DNA of 64,000 nucleotides from Mactra quadrangularis (taxonomy: Eukaryota > Mollusca > Bivalvia > Venerida > Mactridae): positions 12,411,167-12,475,166 of the forward strand of contig CM046295.1 of NCBI GenBank assembly GCA_025267735.1, written 5' to 3'. The number at the start of each line of letters is the position of its first letter. Position 1 is the first letter of the stretch. Of this stretch, positions 44,627 through 56,207 are shown in pieces. The position numbers and the translations under genes are program-made. Below the pieces are notes generated by a model. It had not been told where the DNA came from. It saw only the letters and a list, made by a program, of their open reading frames with translations, and did not search any database.

Positions 44627-45063
44627 TAAACTTTTTCATTTGATTAAACGCCTATTTCTATGTTACATATTCAATGGCGTTGTACAAAAATGTTATAAAA
44701 ATAATAATAAATACATGTAAGTAAAAACCCTCCACCATAAAAACATATGTATATACAATAACACAAATAAATAAAAAACCTTTATAATTAATATTTTTGG
44801 ACATACATCCTTCACAGTTCATGATTCCACCTAAGTTTACATTTTTATCACTAATTTCTTATTCATTTCTATTTATTTTACATTGAAAATTGGTGTCCTT
44901 AACAGTATAATATGATGCTACTGTTAGCCGGACATATCCTGAACAGTGTAACATAATGCTACTGTTAACCAAACAGTTCCCCAAAGGTGTCGAAACATCA
45001 CCTTTAAAGGGCCCTTAATACATCCCCAAAGGTGTCGAAACATCACCTTTAAAGGGACAATTT
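44627..45063 (+). repeat. Dispersed repeat R1 with doubled hairpin end
   Basis: Same family as 35107-35565. The terminal hairpin block CCCCAAAGGTGTCGAAACAT...TTTAAAGG is present twice in tandem (44988-45010 and 45024-45055). Confidence 0.75.
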
Positions 45064-46523
45064 AATCAGTCAAGAAGTATTCAAATATATTGTGATATAT
45101 TGGAACCAATAAATAAAACTATATACGGTAAAACTTTATGACTGTTACATGTTTCGAGTGTTCTCCAAGCTTATAAAGATAAAAACAAAACATACCTTAA
45201 AACAAACCTGTCTCAGAAAATTATAGACGATTGTAAATTTGTAAGTAATAACTTATGTGGTAATACCCGCCAAGTGGTATTTAAATGCCAACAAAATATT
45301 TGATATTTTCGATCCAATTTATAAAACTGTCTTAAGAACTATGTAATTCACGAATGTCCTTCATAGCTTTAAAATAGGTGTGGTTGAAATTATTGAAATT
45401 TATAAGTAATTTTCATGAATTTCAGTTTTCATTTTAATCCTAATGAATATGAATGAAATGAATAAGTAAGTTCAGTAGAAAAGTGTATAAAAGTGGTTTA
45501 TTAATATTTATCTTTTATGAAAAAAGTGAGTTTAAACATGTAAACTTTTGTGCAAGTTTACATGAAGTACAGTGAAAACAGTTAAAATAAAATCTTCCAA
45601 TCAGATTGTGTACACCCCCGTATAGATGCACTAAAAGTTAAAAATACAAATTAATTTGTACATTGTCTGAAATCAGTATAAAAATATCTTTGTAAACTAA
45701 ATTTCATAATTTCCAACGTGTCCAAATCACAACTTTACACAAAAGATCTAGTATAAACAATAAGTATGGTGTCCAATAATGGACACGGGTAATGTAGGGT
45801 TAGTACACACTTAGATATACTAAGTATTAGGTATAATTCGCTAATGTAAAATCGTGTTTTAGACCACAGATTTTTTTCAGAAAATGTGTCTCTAATTGAA
45901 AATTATATTTTTAATATTTAACGATGCCATAATTTTTAATTAACTCCTAAATATAATTGTGTAATATAACCGGCAATGTTTATATACGCAATGTTTACGT
46001 GGACGACCAGTAGTATATATACCAATATGAATGTTGATCTCAATGAAAACTAATCAGGAATAAATGATATATTTAGTCCTGTCATAGAACTTCAAAACTT
46101 GTTTTAAATTATTGTACATACTTATGCTTACTTTTAAAAGATCGGATGTTTCATTATCGAACTCCTATGGTTTACGGGTATATAACTATAACATAGGTCC
46201 TTGCAGAATGTGTATCAGTGAAATAATATTACGTTTTCGAGCTGTACATCATTTGGGATTTGCATTATACAATTTAAGCGAACTAGATAGGTAATTATAA
46301 ATCATGCATAAATACATTCTAACTATCATTATCTGTATATTGATATTTCGATAGTTTAGCTATTAACCAATATCCTTGTAGGGAAGTGTAAGGCGCCAGT
46401 TCATCCAACAACTTTTAAAAATACTCTTTATGGAGGAACTTAAATGTATTATGTAATGTTTCAATGTAACCTCTGACGACCGGAAGTTGAACGCTGTTAA
46501 CAGTAGCGTGTTCAATTACACTA
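45064..46523. other. Intergenic, nothing recognised
   Basis: AT-rich. No credible gene. Confidence 0.35.
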
Positions 46524-46799
46524 AACGTTACAGAACGTTACATAACGATACATTCGGAACTCCTCGGTCATTCGCTGCGAATAATCTAATCTAATACACA
46601 AGTATGCGATCGTTAAGACAATTAATGATGCTTCAAAATTTACGGAATAAAATAGAAACATCACTCAATGCCTAAATGACCATATATTTGTTGGCTTCCA
46701 CACCGGTAGTTTCAAAATAGCGTCTAGATATGTCAGAGAATATTCGCAACAAATGACCGAGGAGTTCCGAATGTATCGTTACGGAACGTTTTGTAACAT
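46524..46799. mobile_element. MITE family M1, diverged copy
   Basis: Inverted ends of about 60 bp share ATTCGGAACTCCTCGGTCAT. Internal landmarks (TTTACGGA..AAAA, GTTTCAAAATAGCGTCTAGA) correspond to those of 21554-21923 in the same orientation. Confidence 0.65.
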
Positions 46800-47172
46800 T
46801 CGCGGTAACTGAACTCCTAACTGGTGTCACCATTAAGCTTGCTCCCTCTGCATTAAACCTGCCTTTACAAAATTGATTTAATGCGATTAAGCTTATGTAA
46901 TTTATTTCCGTTGTAAAATATTATTTACTTTCGTACATTTCAAGGTTACAGATGCTGTTTAAGAAATTCTAATATTTATCTATGCTTTGCTGTGATATAA
47001 AGTATAGACACGAGTTTCAGATACTCGAATAAATATATCACGAGTGCTTTTATGCCATGGTAACAAATTCAGGATGATTTCCTAGAACCATCAAGATTAA
47101 AGCTGGCATCGTTTCAAGTAATTAATACTATTCCATTGTGTTAGAAAAGAAGACCAAACTCCAATTTAAAGT
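46800..47172. other. Intergenic, nothing recognised
   Basis: No feature seen. Confidence 0.3.
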
Positions 47173-47211
47173 CCACTACGCGTTTCATCTTTATTGATCT
47201 TCTTCAGGTGG
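47173..47211 (-). ncRNA. Hammerhead-like motif, Penelope terminal-repeat type (degenerate)
   Basis: Minus strand: CCAC stem, CTGAAGA, a weak stem II, GAAA, the palindrome ACGCGT, then A and the closing GTGG. This matches the order of a hammerhead core, but stem II pairs poorly. Similar motifs occur in terminal repeats of Penelope-like elements. Confidence 0.35.
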
Positions 47212-47618
47212 ATAACAATTAATAAAATACTATACCACTATTGTTAATATATTATTTGTCTATGTACTGCTTTTTTAACATGTTAAACAAACACGCATAC
47301 TCTCACATCAGACAACATCCGTGCTATGTCCACCTGTATACAATGAATGATTAAAGGTTTTTGTAAGGGTCTGTCCGCTCAATAAAGATGCATTATGTGC
47401 AGACCCCAGGGTGTGACCCTTCACCCCTTAAATATGGTTTTTGGTATCGAAATTTAGGTCAAATTTTGTAAAAGAAGACCCAATATCATTCCTATTGGGT
47501 TGGTTTAATTATTTCGCCAAAGATGTGGTAACACCTGTATACATCTGGTGTGCTCATACGTTGAGGTATCACCATGTATTAGGTATAAAATGAGTAAGTA
47601 CACAGTAAGTAAATACTA

Positions 47619-47698
47619 GGGTCTGTAGCTTAGTATCCAGCTGGGTTTCCGAATGCTGATTGATTAAGGGGCTACGGGTTACGAATCCCATTCGGGCA
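47619..47698 (+). repeat. tRNA-like sequence (pseudo-tRNA or SINE head)
   Basis: Box A-like TGTAGCTTAGTATCCAGCTGG and box B-like GGGTTACGAATCCCATTCGGG. No full cloverleaf is evident. Confidence 0.45.
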
Positions 47699-47834
47699 AT
47701 AATACTGTTCTTGAATATGGATATATCAATAAAAATAAGGTCACCACAAGCTTAAGAAGGTAATACCCCTCAGCAGGGTTTTATACAGAGACCCCGTAAA
47801 TTATCACTTGTCTGTATAAACGAGTATATATATC

Positions 47835-48245
47835 ATCTCAAAGGAAATCAGTGAAGACAACCTCAACTATCTGATTGTTTCTAATCCAAGAGCTGGTCGA
47901 TTTTACCCTCCCAAAAATTTAAATACCTGGTAACCCTGGACGCCTAAATGTCTCCGCAAACGGTCATCCTACAGAACTGATCTCACAGTTCATTGACTTC
48001 CACCTTAAACCACTTGTCTCTAGTTTACCGTCGTATGTCCAAGATACCACCGACTATCTTACTAAGGTATCTTCAAGTGACATATCCGAGGAGACATTGC
48101 TGGTCTCACTCGATGTGGTTTCTTTATACACCAACATACCACACGAAGATGGCATAGCGGCATGCAGACGGGCATGGAACACTAGAGATACGATCCATCT
48201 TAAGCCGCACATATGGCTACGTTTCATATTCACCTTCTATTTTAG
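47835..48245 (+). pseudogene. Penelope-like reverse transcriptase fragment
   Basis: The frame shows [32 protein letters not shown], and RT motif A as [16 protein letters not shown], all typical of Penelope-like elements. The upstream part (GRFYPPK) is in another frame, and the fragment is cut off before the catalytic second Asp pair. Confidence 0.75.
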
Positions 48246-49042
48246 CATAATCATTTGAAAACATCGTGCTTTGTTGTATTGCAACACAATTCTGTATGTT
48301 AAGTCAAATATTTATGCTTGTGTATGCATTGTTTTTCCTTTGTATATTTGTCTAATCATTGATCTGTATTATATTTGTACTTAAATGTTTTGTAAGATCA
48401 TGTGCCTTTGTTGTACAAATCTTCAATAAAAACATATGTTCTGTTCAAATCTGTTCTGTTGTATTGGCGACAACGATACGTGGACTGACGGACAGCGTAA
48501 AATGCGAGAAACATATTGGATCCGCAGATTAAACACTCCTCACCAACATGGAATTGACAAAAACGATACTTAAATTTTCAATATAAAATCATAACGTCAC
48601 CAGAGCTAGTCTACCTTAAATTGAATTTATTTCTATGAACACAGTCGATTGATTACACATCTCAGTGTATATAACAATTTCAAACGGAAATTAATTGAGC
48701 GCCAGTTAAGTACTTTCCGACAAAAACAATATAATTGTAGTCTATCAAACGTCTACACATACAAAAGAAATAGGAAGTTAATGTGATAAACCATTTTATT
48801 CATGCATTGGTCCTCCTCAGCCATTCATTGGGAATAACTTTGGAAACATGTAGACTCCACTTTGGAACCACATTTGTGTCACGTGCCCAAACATTATACT
48901 CAAACAAGTGTTGAAGTTAACAAATCGACGTTTGTTTAGAAGATGATTAATGCCTATTTTTTGTACATACATATACAATGCACGATAAAATCATATTCAC
49001 TAGACCATATATAGTCACATACATGTATATCGCTTAATAAAT
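48246..49042. other. Intergenic, nothing recognised
   Basis: No credible gene. Confidence 0.35.
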
Positions 49043-49190
49043 AGAGAATATCAGGTTAGTATCAATCAGTACTTAGTATATCCGGCAAGTTGGAGAAAGG
49101 TTTATTCAGCGAGGCTTGCCGAGCCGAATTATAATTTTGGAGACGAACCGGTTAAACTAAGTACTGATTGATACACACCTGATATTCTCT
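49043..49190. repeat. Foldback palindrome, ~42-bp arms
   Basis: Arms 49043-49084 and 49149-49190 (landmark TCAATCAGTACTTAGT) pair with a few mismatches. The centre has a second nested pair (CGGCAAG/CTTGCCG). Confidence 0.75.
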
Positions 49191-49608
49191 AAAATATTAA
49201 AAATCCTAAAATTCTGCGTTAGCATGCTTTAAATTCAGATGGCCGAATTGGAACTTATAAGTGTTTGCGTGGCAAGAAATAATCCCAATGAATGCCTCCA
49301 TTACAATTTAGTAAAGGCAATATTTCAAATGAAAGAAAAAAACAATTTGCTTAGATAAATTCGATTTTTAAATAAACAAAGAACAACTCAATTTTGGACG
49401 AATAAATCACTGGCGAATTTTCCGTGGACGAATCAGTTTGTATAACGTAATGTAAGTACAGTTTGTTGTCCACATGGCGGTCGTAAGTAGGAGCGTTTGT
49501 AGAATTCGTCATTTGACGAGTTCACTTTTATTTATCATAGATTTAACCAATATTATCAGGAGACTAAAATGTATTAGTGTTTTTCAAACTTTAAATTGAC
49601 GATAAGGC
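49191..49608. other. Intergenic, nothing recognised
   Basis: No credible gene. Confidence 0.3.
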
Positions 49609-49614
49609 TATAGG

Positions 49615-50072
49615 TACGGTGGCATGGAGGTGACATGGAGATATATTTAATTTACGTGGCCACGTAGTAGCTTTACATGGCTACGCAGTAGCTATCACAA
49701 GCGCACGTAATAGCGTTTACGTGGCCACGTAATAGCTTTACGTGGCGTGAGAGTTGTCGAAATTGGCGGCCATTTTTCGACAACCTTCATTGGTCAAGTA
49801 TTACGTGCGCAGGTAAAGCTATTACGTGGTCACGTAAACGCTATTACGTGCGCACGTAAAGCTATTACGTGGCCACGTAAACGCTATTACGTGCGCACGT
49901 AATAGCTACTGCGTGGCCACGTTAAGCTTTTACGTGGCCACGTAAACGTTATTGCGTGCGCACGTAAAAGCTACTGCGTGGCCACGTAAAGCTATTACGT
50001 GGCCACGTAATAGCTACTGCGTGGCCACGTAAAAAATAAAATATATTTCCATGTCACCTCAATGCCACCGTA
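49615..50072. mobile_element. Foldback element made of alternating 12-bp palindromes
   Basis: 458 bp. Terminal inverted repeats of about 39 bp start TACGGTGGCAT and are flanked by TATAGG on both sides (49609-49614, 50073-50078), a likely target duplication. The inside is an array of ACGTGGCCACGT and ACGTGCGCACGT palindromes joined by short linkers such as AAAGCTATT and AATAGCTACT. Near the left third sits a hairpin GTTGTCGAAA...TTTCGACAAC (about 49757-49788). No coding capacity. Confidence 0.8.
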
Positions 50073-50078
50073 TATAGG

Positions 50079-50637
50079 GGTTATGAAGGGAAATAGACAC
50101 ACGCAGCGACGCTGAATGTATGTCATTGATTTTCAGAAAATGACCAGGGTCGTGAATGATTTTCAGAAGCCAGTTTCATTATATTTCATTATTGCGTGGC
50201 TTGGCTTTAGGAAAACAATAATCAACCTATGTTTTTACTGTATAATGGCTGGATATTCGTCAATTTATACCCAGAATGGAATTCAGTGCAAATTTATAAG
50301 AGTTGGTACTGTACAGCGTTGGCGGTTGAATTTCTGTTAAATTTGAATGATGAAGTAACTGATTGAAAGATTTATATTGAAATTGTTAGTAAATCCCGTA
50401 TAAGATTATTTTGTGTACAATAAGATAATAAATAATAAAAGAATTCAAACCTCTGCACTATATTTATTTTAATCTACGTTTCGACATTTAAGTTGTCGTT
50501 AAAAGAATTAAACGCAGCCGCTTTAGATTCCCAATGTTATGGTTATGTAGAAAAGTAGTCCGCCATGCGTAGTCACGTGACTGCCTGATAAAACATCGAT
50601 GCCGAATAAAGATATGTGTATAAGGTCAATAGATTTC
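50079..50637. other. Intergenic between foldback element and LINE
   Basis: A 74-codon frame at 50116-50340 has no recognised domain. Nothing else seen. Confidence 0.35.
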
Positions 50638-50649
50638 CTTTTAAAAGAT

Positions 50650-51267
50650 GGAGGAGAAACATGTGCCCATTATGTAGGTGCAAGTTGCGCCTGCATGATG
50701 GGCATATGGCCAACACCAAAACTGCCCGTTTGCCGTGGGCAGCGTCCCGTAACCGGGAAAGGAGGATCCTGGTGGTTGAGGGAGACCCAGGGATCTCCAG
50801 TCTTCCCAACACACTACTTTGGCCTCTGATTCAGGGTAGACGGGTGTCCAAGTAGGCCCGACTTGGTCAATCGGCTGGTCATGCCTTGCCCTTGAATAGT
50901 TGCATACTTGCAAAAGCATTTCATTCATGTAAGTTCATGTACTCTTTTATGTGCACGTCCCCAAAATTATTAACATTACAGGCATACTCTTAATTTGTAA
51001 AACCATATGTGCACTCCATTACGATCTGAGTGGGCTTACTGAATTTAAAGTACTCTCTTTAAAGTGTAAACGTTCAAAACACCTGTTCAAGAAGGCGGTG
51101 GCTCATGGGCCAATTGTGTTGATTGTAATCATTTGCAATTACATGCAAGTATATCTCTCATGTATCCTTGTGGTGCGGAGGCTGGATACCCGCCTCCATT
51201 GCGCTTCCCCTTGTTGGAGTCCGAGGTGGCTGGGGAACCTGAGAGATGAATCATAATTATTTCAACC
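50650..51267 (+). other. 5' UTR of the LINE
   Basis: Non-coding and GC-richer than the flanks; it should contain the internal promoter. Short overlapping frames on both strands show no domain and are best ignored. Confidence 0.6.
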
Positions 51268-52500
51268 ATGGATCCTTTAACCTCTTCTAAAAAACGTAAG
51301 TCTGACGAATCACCCAACATTTCAAATGAACAATCAAGTCAATCATCTTTTCCACGTTTTCTGGTAGTAGAAGCGTTGGGAGATGAAAAATTAGCACAGT
51401 TGAACCCGTTTGTCATTGAAAAATCAATTTCTGCACTCATAGGAACTCCAAAATCTGTCAGGAAGCTCCGTAATGGAGAACTCCTGATCGAAGTGCAAAG
51501 AAAACAACAATCTGATAACTTGCTCAAATTAAAATCATTTTTCAACATTAAATCTTTTTGCACTGCACACAATACCCTCAATTCATCCAAAGGAGTCATT
51601 CGCTGCCCTGACCTTGCAGAAATGTCAGAGGCAGACATAGTAAAAGAGCTTAGCTCTCAATGTGTTTCAAATGCCAAACGTATTCTATCCACCAGAGACG
51701 ATAAACGTGTTCCCACTCACACATACATCTTAACATTTGATACCCCCATTCTTCCATCCACTCTTCGAGTTGGGTATCTCAACGTTCGCGTTGAGATGTA
51801 CATACCAAACCCGATGCAGTGTTACAAATGCTTTAAATATGGACATCATGAAACTAAATGCACTAGAGAGAATATATGCCGTAAATGTAGTACTTCTCAT
51901 GCTGGTCCGCTTGAAAACTGTTCTAATGAAGTCAAATGTTCAAACTGTGGGGGTAATCATTTTTCAACCTCCCGTTCTTGCTTAGTCTGGAAGACAGAAA
52001 AAGAAGTTCTCCGTGTTAAATATACGCAAAGTTTGTCTTTTCCTGATGCACGCAAGCTTGTAGAAAGTTCCAAAACTAATTCTTATTCAGCTGTTGTATC
52101 AAAACCAGTTAAGATGGTTGATTCTGCTGTGCAGGTCAATTTATGTAAATGTTCTCCTCTTGAAATAACTCCATTGCAAAAACCGTCTCCTATTCTTTCA
52201 CGTAATACGTCCAAAGCAAGTACAAGTTCACAGACAACATCTACAAGTACCTCATCTGTACCTCAGAGGCGGGTCGCACAGGCTTCTCCGTCTCCTGAGC
52301 GGGTGATTCAAAGGCAATCACCCAAAAAGAAGGTCGTCCTAACCGACCGAGTTAGAAAAGCGGAGAGGGACCCTGTCCCGTCCTCCAACCGATTCGAGGC
52401 TCTTATGAGCGACATCGAGTCGATGGAGGACGAGGACATGGCTGTCCACAGCTCTCCTCCCCGGACTTCGGCGCGAAGTCCTGTTAAGTTTCCGAAGTAA
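51268..52500 (+). CDS. LINE ORF1: nucleic-acid-binding protein with zinc knuckles
   Basis: 410 residues. A variable N-terminal half with an RRM-like stretch is followed by three zinc knuckles: CYKCFKYGHHETKC, CRKCSTSHAGPLENC and CSNCGGNHFSTSRSC. A Ser/Thr/Pro-rich tail with basic patches ends the protein. It is expected to coat the element RNA and act as chaperone during target-primed reverse transcription. The start at 51268 is the first ATG in the frame (ACCATGG, strong context). ORF2 begins 21 bases after its stop. The frame is intact. Confidence 0.9.
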   Translation: MDPLTSSKKRKSDESPNISNEQSSQSSFPRFLVVEALGDEKLAQLNPFVIEKSISALIGTPKSVRKLRNGELLIEVQRKQQSDNLLKLKSFFNIKSFCTAHNTLNSSKGVIRCPDLAEMSEADIVKELSSQCVSNAKRILSTRDDKRVPTHTYILTFDTPILPSTLRVGYLNVRVEMYIPNPMQCYKCFKYGHHETKCTRENICRKCSTSHAGPLENCSNEVKCSNCGGNHFSTSRSCLVWKTEKEVLRVKYTQSLSFPDARKLVESSKTNSYSAVVSKPVKMVDSAVQVNLCKCSPLEITPLQKPSPILSRNTSKASTSSQTTSTSTSSVPQRRVAQASPSPERVIQRQSPKKKVVLTDRVRKAERDPVPSSNRFEALMSDIESMEDEDMAVHSSPPRTSARSPVKFPK

Positions 52501-52521
52501 GTTTTTACTTTTCGTTGAACC

Positions 52522-55233
52522 ATGAGTCAAACTATACTTCAATGGAATTGTCGTGGTCTTAAATCAAATTACAACGATTTACTTCTCTTATTATCAAAAT
52601 ACTCCCCGAAAGTTGTCTGTCTTCAAGAAACATTCCTATCTACAAATGATAAAACATCAATAAAGGACTATACGCTTTATAATAAAATTTGCACAGACAC
52701 AATAAGAGCATCTGGTGGCTCAACAATTGCGGTTGCAAACTGTATCCCTCAACGACAAATTCAGATACGAACTAATCTGCAAGCCGTAGCCGTTGAAGTA
52801 ACTTTGCACAGACCTATAACAATATGCTCATTATATCTCCCTCCCAATTTATCTATAACTGTTGAAGACTTAGAAAATCTAACTAAACAACTCCCAGAAC
52901 CATTCTTTTTACTCGGCGATTTTAATGCACATAATCCATTATGGGGAAGTACATCTACGAATAATAAAGGCAGCATTACAGAAAAGTTCATTGATAATGC
53001 TCAACTATGCCTTTTGAATAACAAGTCACCAACTTACTTACATCCAGCCACTGGAAGTTTTTCTTGTATAGACCTTACATTATCACATCCATCAATATAC
53101 TTGGATTTTACTTGGTCAGTGCTTGACGAACAATATGGCAGTGACCACTTTCCATTGTTGTTAACTTTAAACGACTCTGTCCCAGTAAACAACCGCTCTT
53201 ATTACAAATTCTCAAAAGCGAACTGGGAACAATTTAACAAATTGTGTTCCGATGATTTAACAATCCCGATTTTTTCCAACTCTTCGGATAAAGCTAACCT
53301 CTTTGCGTCAACTCTATCAAAGATAGCTGATGAGTGTATTCCTAAAACTTCAATGAAAAACTCGAATAAAATTAAAAAACCATGGTTCAACGATGAGTGC
53401 AGAAGATCATATCGGAAACGAAAAGCAGCACTAAAGAAATTTCATATTTGCCCTACAGCTGCAAATCTAGACAATTATAGAATCCTACGAGCACAAGCTC
53501 GTAGAACATTTAAGTTTTCTAAACGTAAATCATGGCAGTCATATGTTTCTAAAATTAACGCCAACACTCCAATTAAAAAAGTTTGGGAAACAGTTCGTAA
53601 AATTAATGGTAAACACAAAAAAGTTCCTACAGCTCATCTCAAACGTAAAGATTCGAGCGTAGCAAAAACCACAAAAGATATAGCCAACACGCTGGCGGAA
53701 ACTTTTGAACATAATTCTTCTTCAGCACACTATACTGAAGAATTTAAAAAGGTCAAATCTAACTCGGAAAAACAAAATATTAATTTTCATTCTAACAACG
53801 AAGAAGAGTATAACACCCTCTTTACAATTGACGATTTAACCGATTCTATTAAGCATGCCAAAGATACAGCTGCTGGCCCTGATGAAATTTATTATCAATT
53901 TTTAAAACACCTCCCATTGGTATCTCAACATTTATTGCTCGATATTTTTAATGATATATGGATATCTGGTAAAATTCCAGATTCCTGGAAGGAAGCTTTA
54001 ATAATACCAATACCGAAACCGGGAAAAGACAATACTGACCCCCTTAACTACCGACCAATATCTCTAACTAGTTGTATTTGTAAAACCTTTGAACGCATGG
54101 TTAATAAAAGACTCATCTGGTATTTAGAATCTAACGGTATTATTACTAATTTCCAATCTGGTTTTCGAAAACAGCGAAGTACTAATGATCATTTAGTACG
54201 CCTCGAAACATTCATAAGAGAGGCTTTTGTCAATAAACAACATGTAGTTTCAATATTCTTTGATCTTGAGAAAGCTTACGATACAACTTGGAAATATGGT
54301 ATTCTAAAAGATTTAAAAGACGCCGGACTAAACGGTAGACTACCAATGTTAATTTCTAGTTTTCTGTCTGACAGAAGTTTTCAAGTTAAATTAGGTTCAA
54401 CATTATCAGATAGCCACAAACAAGAACAAGGCGTGCCACAAGGCAGTATATTATCAGTTACCCTTTTTGGTCTTAAAATTAATAATATTGTTAAGGTTAT
54501 AAATCCTGGTACAGATTGTTCATTATATGTAGATGACTTTTTAATCTGTTATCGTTCTAAAAATATTCGAAGCATCGAACGCCAACTACAACAAAACTTG
54601 GATAAAATCCAAAAGTGGGCAACAGAAAATGGTTTTAAATTTTCCAAGTCAAAAACACAATGTGTACATTTTTGTCGATTAAGAAAACATCATAATGATC
54701 CTGAACTTTACATTTCTGGCTCAAAAATCCCTGTTGTAAATGAAGCTAAATTTTTAGGAGTTATATTCGATAAAAAACTCTCTTTTATACCACACTTAAA
54801 GTCTCTAAAAACAAAATGTATCAAAGCTTTAAATCTACTTAAAGTACTTTCACATACTGATTGGGGATCTGATTCCCAAACATTACTTAAATTATACAGA
54901 AGTCTTGTTCGTTCAAAACTAGATTATGGGTCAATTGTGTATGGATCAGCACGTAAATCGTACTTACAAATGCTTGATACAATACATAACCAGGGCTTAC
55001 GTATCGCCCTTGGTGCTTTTAAAACTTCACCTATTGAAAGTCTATATGTTGAAGCTAACGAGCCTTCATTAAAATTACGTCGACAAAAGCTTTCATTACA
55101 ATATGCAACTCGAATATCTTCAAACAATAGTAACCCGGCGCGAAAAGTTGTTTTCAACCAAATTACATTGATAAATTTGACAACAAACCAAACGAAATTA
55201 AACCATTTTGCCTGCGCGTTAAAAACGACTTAG
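52522..55233 (+). CDS. LINE ORF2 N-terminal part: endonuclease and reverse transcriptase
   Basis: 903 residues before an early stop. An APE-type endonuclease comes first (WNCRGLKSN, CLQETFLS, LLGDFNAHNPLWG, SDHFPLLL). RT follows with FFDLEKAYDTTW, GVPQGSILS and the catalytic YVDD (CSLYVDDFLICY), then the thumb region. The frame is lost near 55158-55162, where a one-base loss in a run of C would explain the shift. The next 70 bases continue the RNase H part in the other frame, so this copy is unlikely to make a full ORF2 protein. Confidence 0.9.
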   Translation: MSQTILQWNCRGLKSNYNDLLLLLSKYSPKVVCLQETFLSTNDKTSIKDYTLYNKICTDTIRASGGSTIAVANCIPQRQIQIRTNLQAVAVEVTLHRPITICSLYLPPNLSITVEDLENLTKQLPEPFFLLGDFNAHNPLWGSTSTNNKGSITEKFIDNAQLCLLNNKSPTYLHPATGSFSCIDLTLSHPSIYLDFTWSVLDEQYGSDHFPLLLTLNDSVPVNNRSYYKFSKANWEQFNKLCSDDLTIPIFSNSSDKANLFASTLSKIADECIPKTSMKNSNKIKKPWFNDECRRSYRKRKAALKKFHICPTAANLDNYRILRAQARRTFKFSKRKSWQSYVSKINANTPIKKVWETVRKINGKHKKVPTAHLKRKDSSVAKTTKDIANTLAETFEHNSSSAHYTEEFKKVKSNSEKQNINFHSNNEEEYNTLFTIDDLTDSIKHAKDTAAGPDEIYYQFLKHLPLVSQHLLLDIFNDIWISGKIPDSWKEALIIPIPKPGKDNTDPLNYRPISLTSCICKTFERMVNKRLIWYLESNGIITNFQSGFRKQRSTNDHLVRLETFIREAFVNKQHVVSIFFDLEKAYDTTWKYGILKDLKDAGLNGRLPMLISSFLSDRSFQVKLGSTLSDSHKQEQGVPQGSILSVTLFGLKINNIVKVINPGTDCSLYVDDFLICYRSKNIRSIERQLQQNLDKIQKWATENGFKFSKSKTQCVHFCRLRKHHNDPELYISGSKIPVVNEAKFLGVIFDKKLSFIPHLKSLKTKCIKALNLLKVLSHTDWGSDSQTLLKLYRSLVRSKLDYGSIVYGSARKSYLQMLDTIHNQGLRIALGAFKTSPIESLYVEANEPSLKLRRQKLSLQYATRISSNNSNPARKVVFNQITLINLTTNQTKLNHFACALKTT

Positions 55234-56207
55234 AAATACTTAATATTAACACCTCTACCGTTCTACAGAACTTTGATGAAGATGTTCCTCCTTGGACCTA
55301 CAACATACCAAACGTTAACATTGATTTGTCAAACTTTCGTAAATCTAATACCAGTCCAGAGGCCTTCAGGTCGGAATTCGTGAACATTTTAGAAAAATAT
55401 AAAGATTGTACACATTTATTTACTGACGGTTCAAAAGATGGTAACAAAGTTGGTTGCGCTGCATATGGAAAATCTTTTGTTGCAAGAATGCTATTGCCTG
55501 ACCAGGCATCCATATTTACAGCTGAAGTCAAAGCAATAGATCTTGCTTTATCATACATATCAAATAGTACTACTAATAATTTTATCATTTTTTCAGATTC
55601 TCTATCAGTATTATTGGCCATAAAAAATCATAATTCAGACAATATTCTTATTAAAAGTATCGTATTGAAATTGCATGAAATTTTAAAATCTAAAACAGTA
55701 CACCTCTGCTGGATACCAAGCCATATAGGTATACAAGGAAATGAAAAAGTTGATATTTTAGCCAAAGAATCATTAAACTTGCAACCCGTGGATATCAAAT
55801 TGCCAAGTAGTGACTTCAAATGTACAATAAACACGTTAATAAAATCAAAATGGCAAACGTTGTGGAACAATGCAATTTTTAATAAATTACGAGACATAAA
55901 GCCAACCCTTAATTCATCTTCGTCAATTATATATTCTAATCGCAGAGATCAAATAGTAATTTCGCGATGTAGAATTGGTCATACTAGATTAACACATTCA
56001 TACCTTCTCAAAAGAGAAGAAGCGCCTAAATGCATACCATGTGACGAGCATTTCAATGTAAAACACGTTCTCCTTGACTGTCAGGATCTTAAATACATTC
56101 GTGAAAAATATTTTAAAGTAAACTCACTTAAAGAACTTTTTGAATCCGTACCATCATATGCTATACTTAACTTTTTGAAAGAAATAAATATTTATAATAA
56201 GATATAG
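55160..56207 (+). CDS. LINE ORF2 C-terminal part: RNase H and zinc motif (frameshifted)
   Basis: Open from the frameshift to 56207, the first ATG-like codon (TTG) being at 55326. The RNase H motifs LFTDGSKDG, EVKAIDLAL, FSDSLSVLLA and WIPSHIGIQGNEKVD are all present, including the Asp/Glu residues. A C-terminal CIPC...H...C motif follows. RNase H removes template RNA in I-group LINEs. It belongs to the same protein as the preceding frame. Confidence 0.88.

Noticed and set aside
49615..50072. CRISPR-like or satellite array
   Set aside because: Repeats are palindromes of two types with short linkers, bounded by inverted ends and a target duplication; this is an animal genome and a foldback element fits better.
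50573..50928. Several overlapping frames on both strands in the LINE 5' UTR
   Set aside because: GC-rich sequence leaves many frames open by chance; none has a domain, and ORF1 starts at 51268 in strong context.
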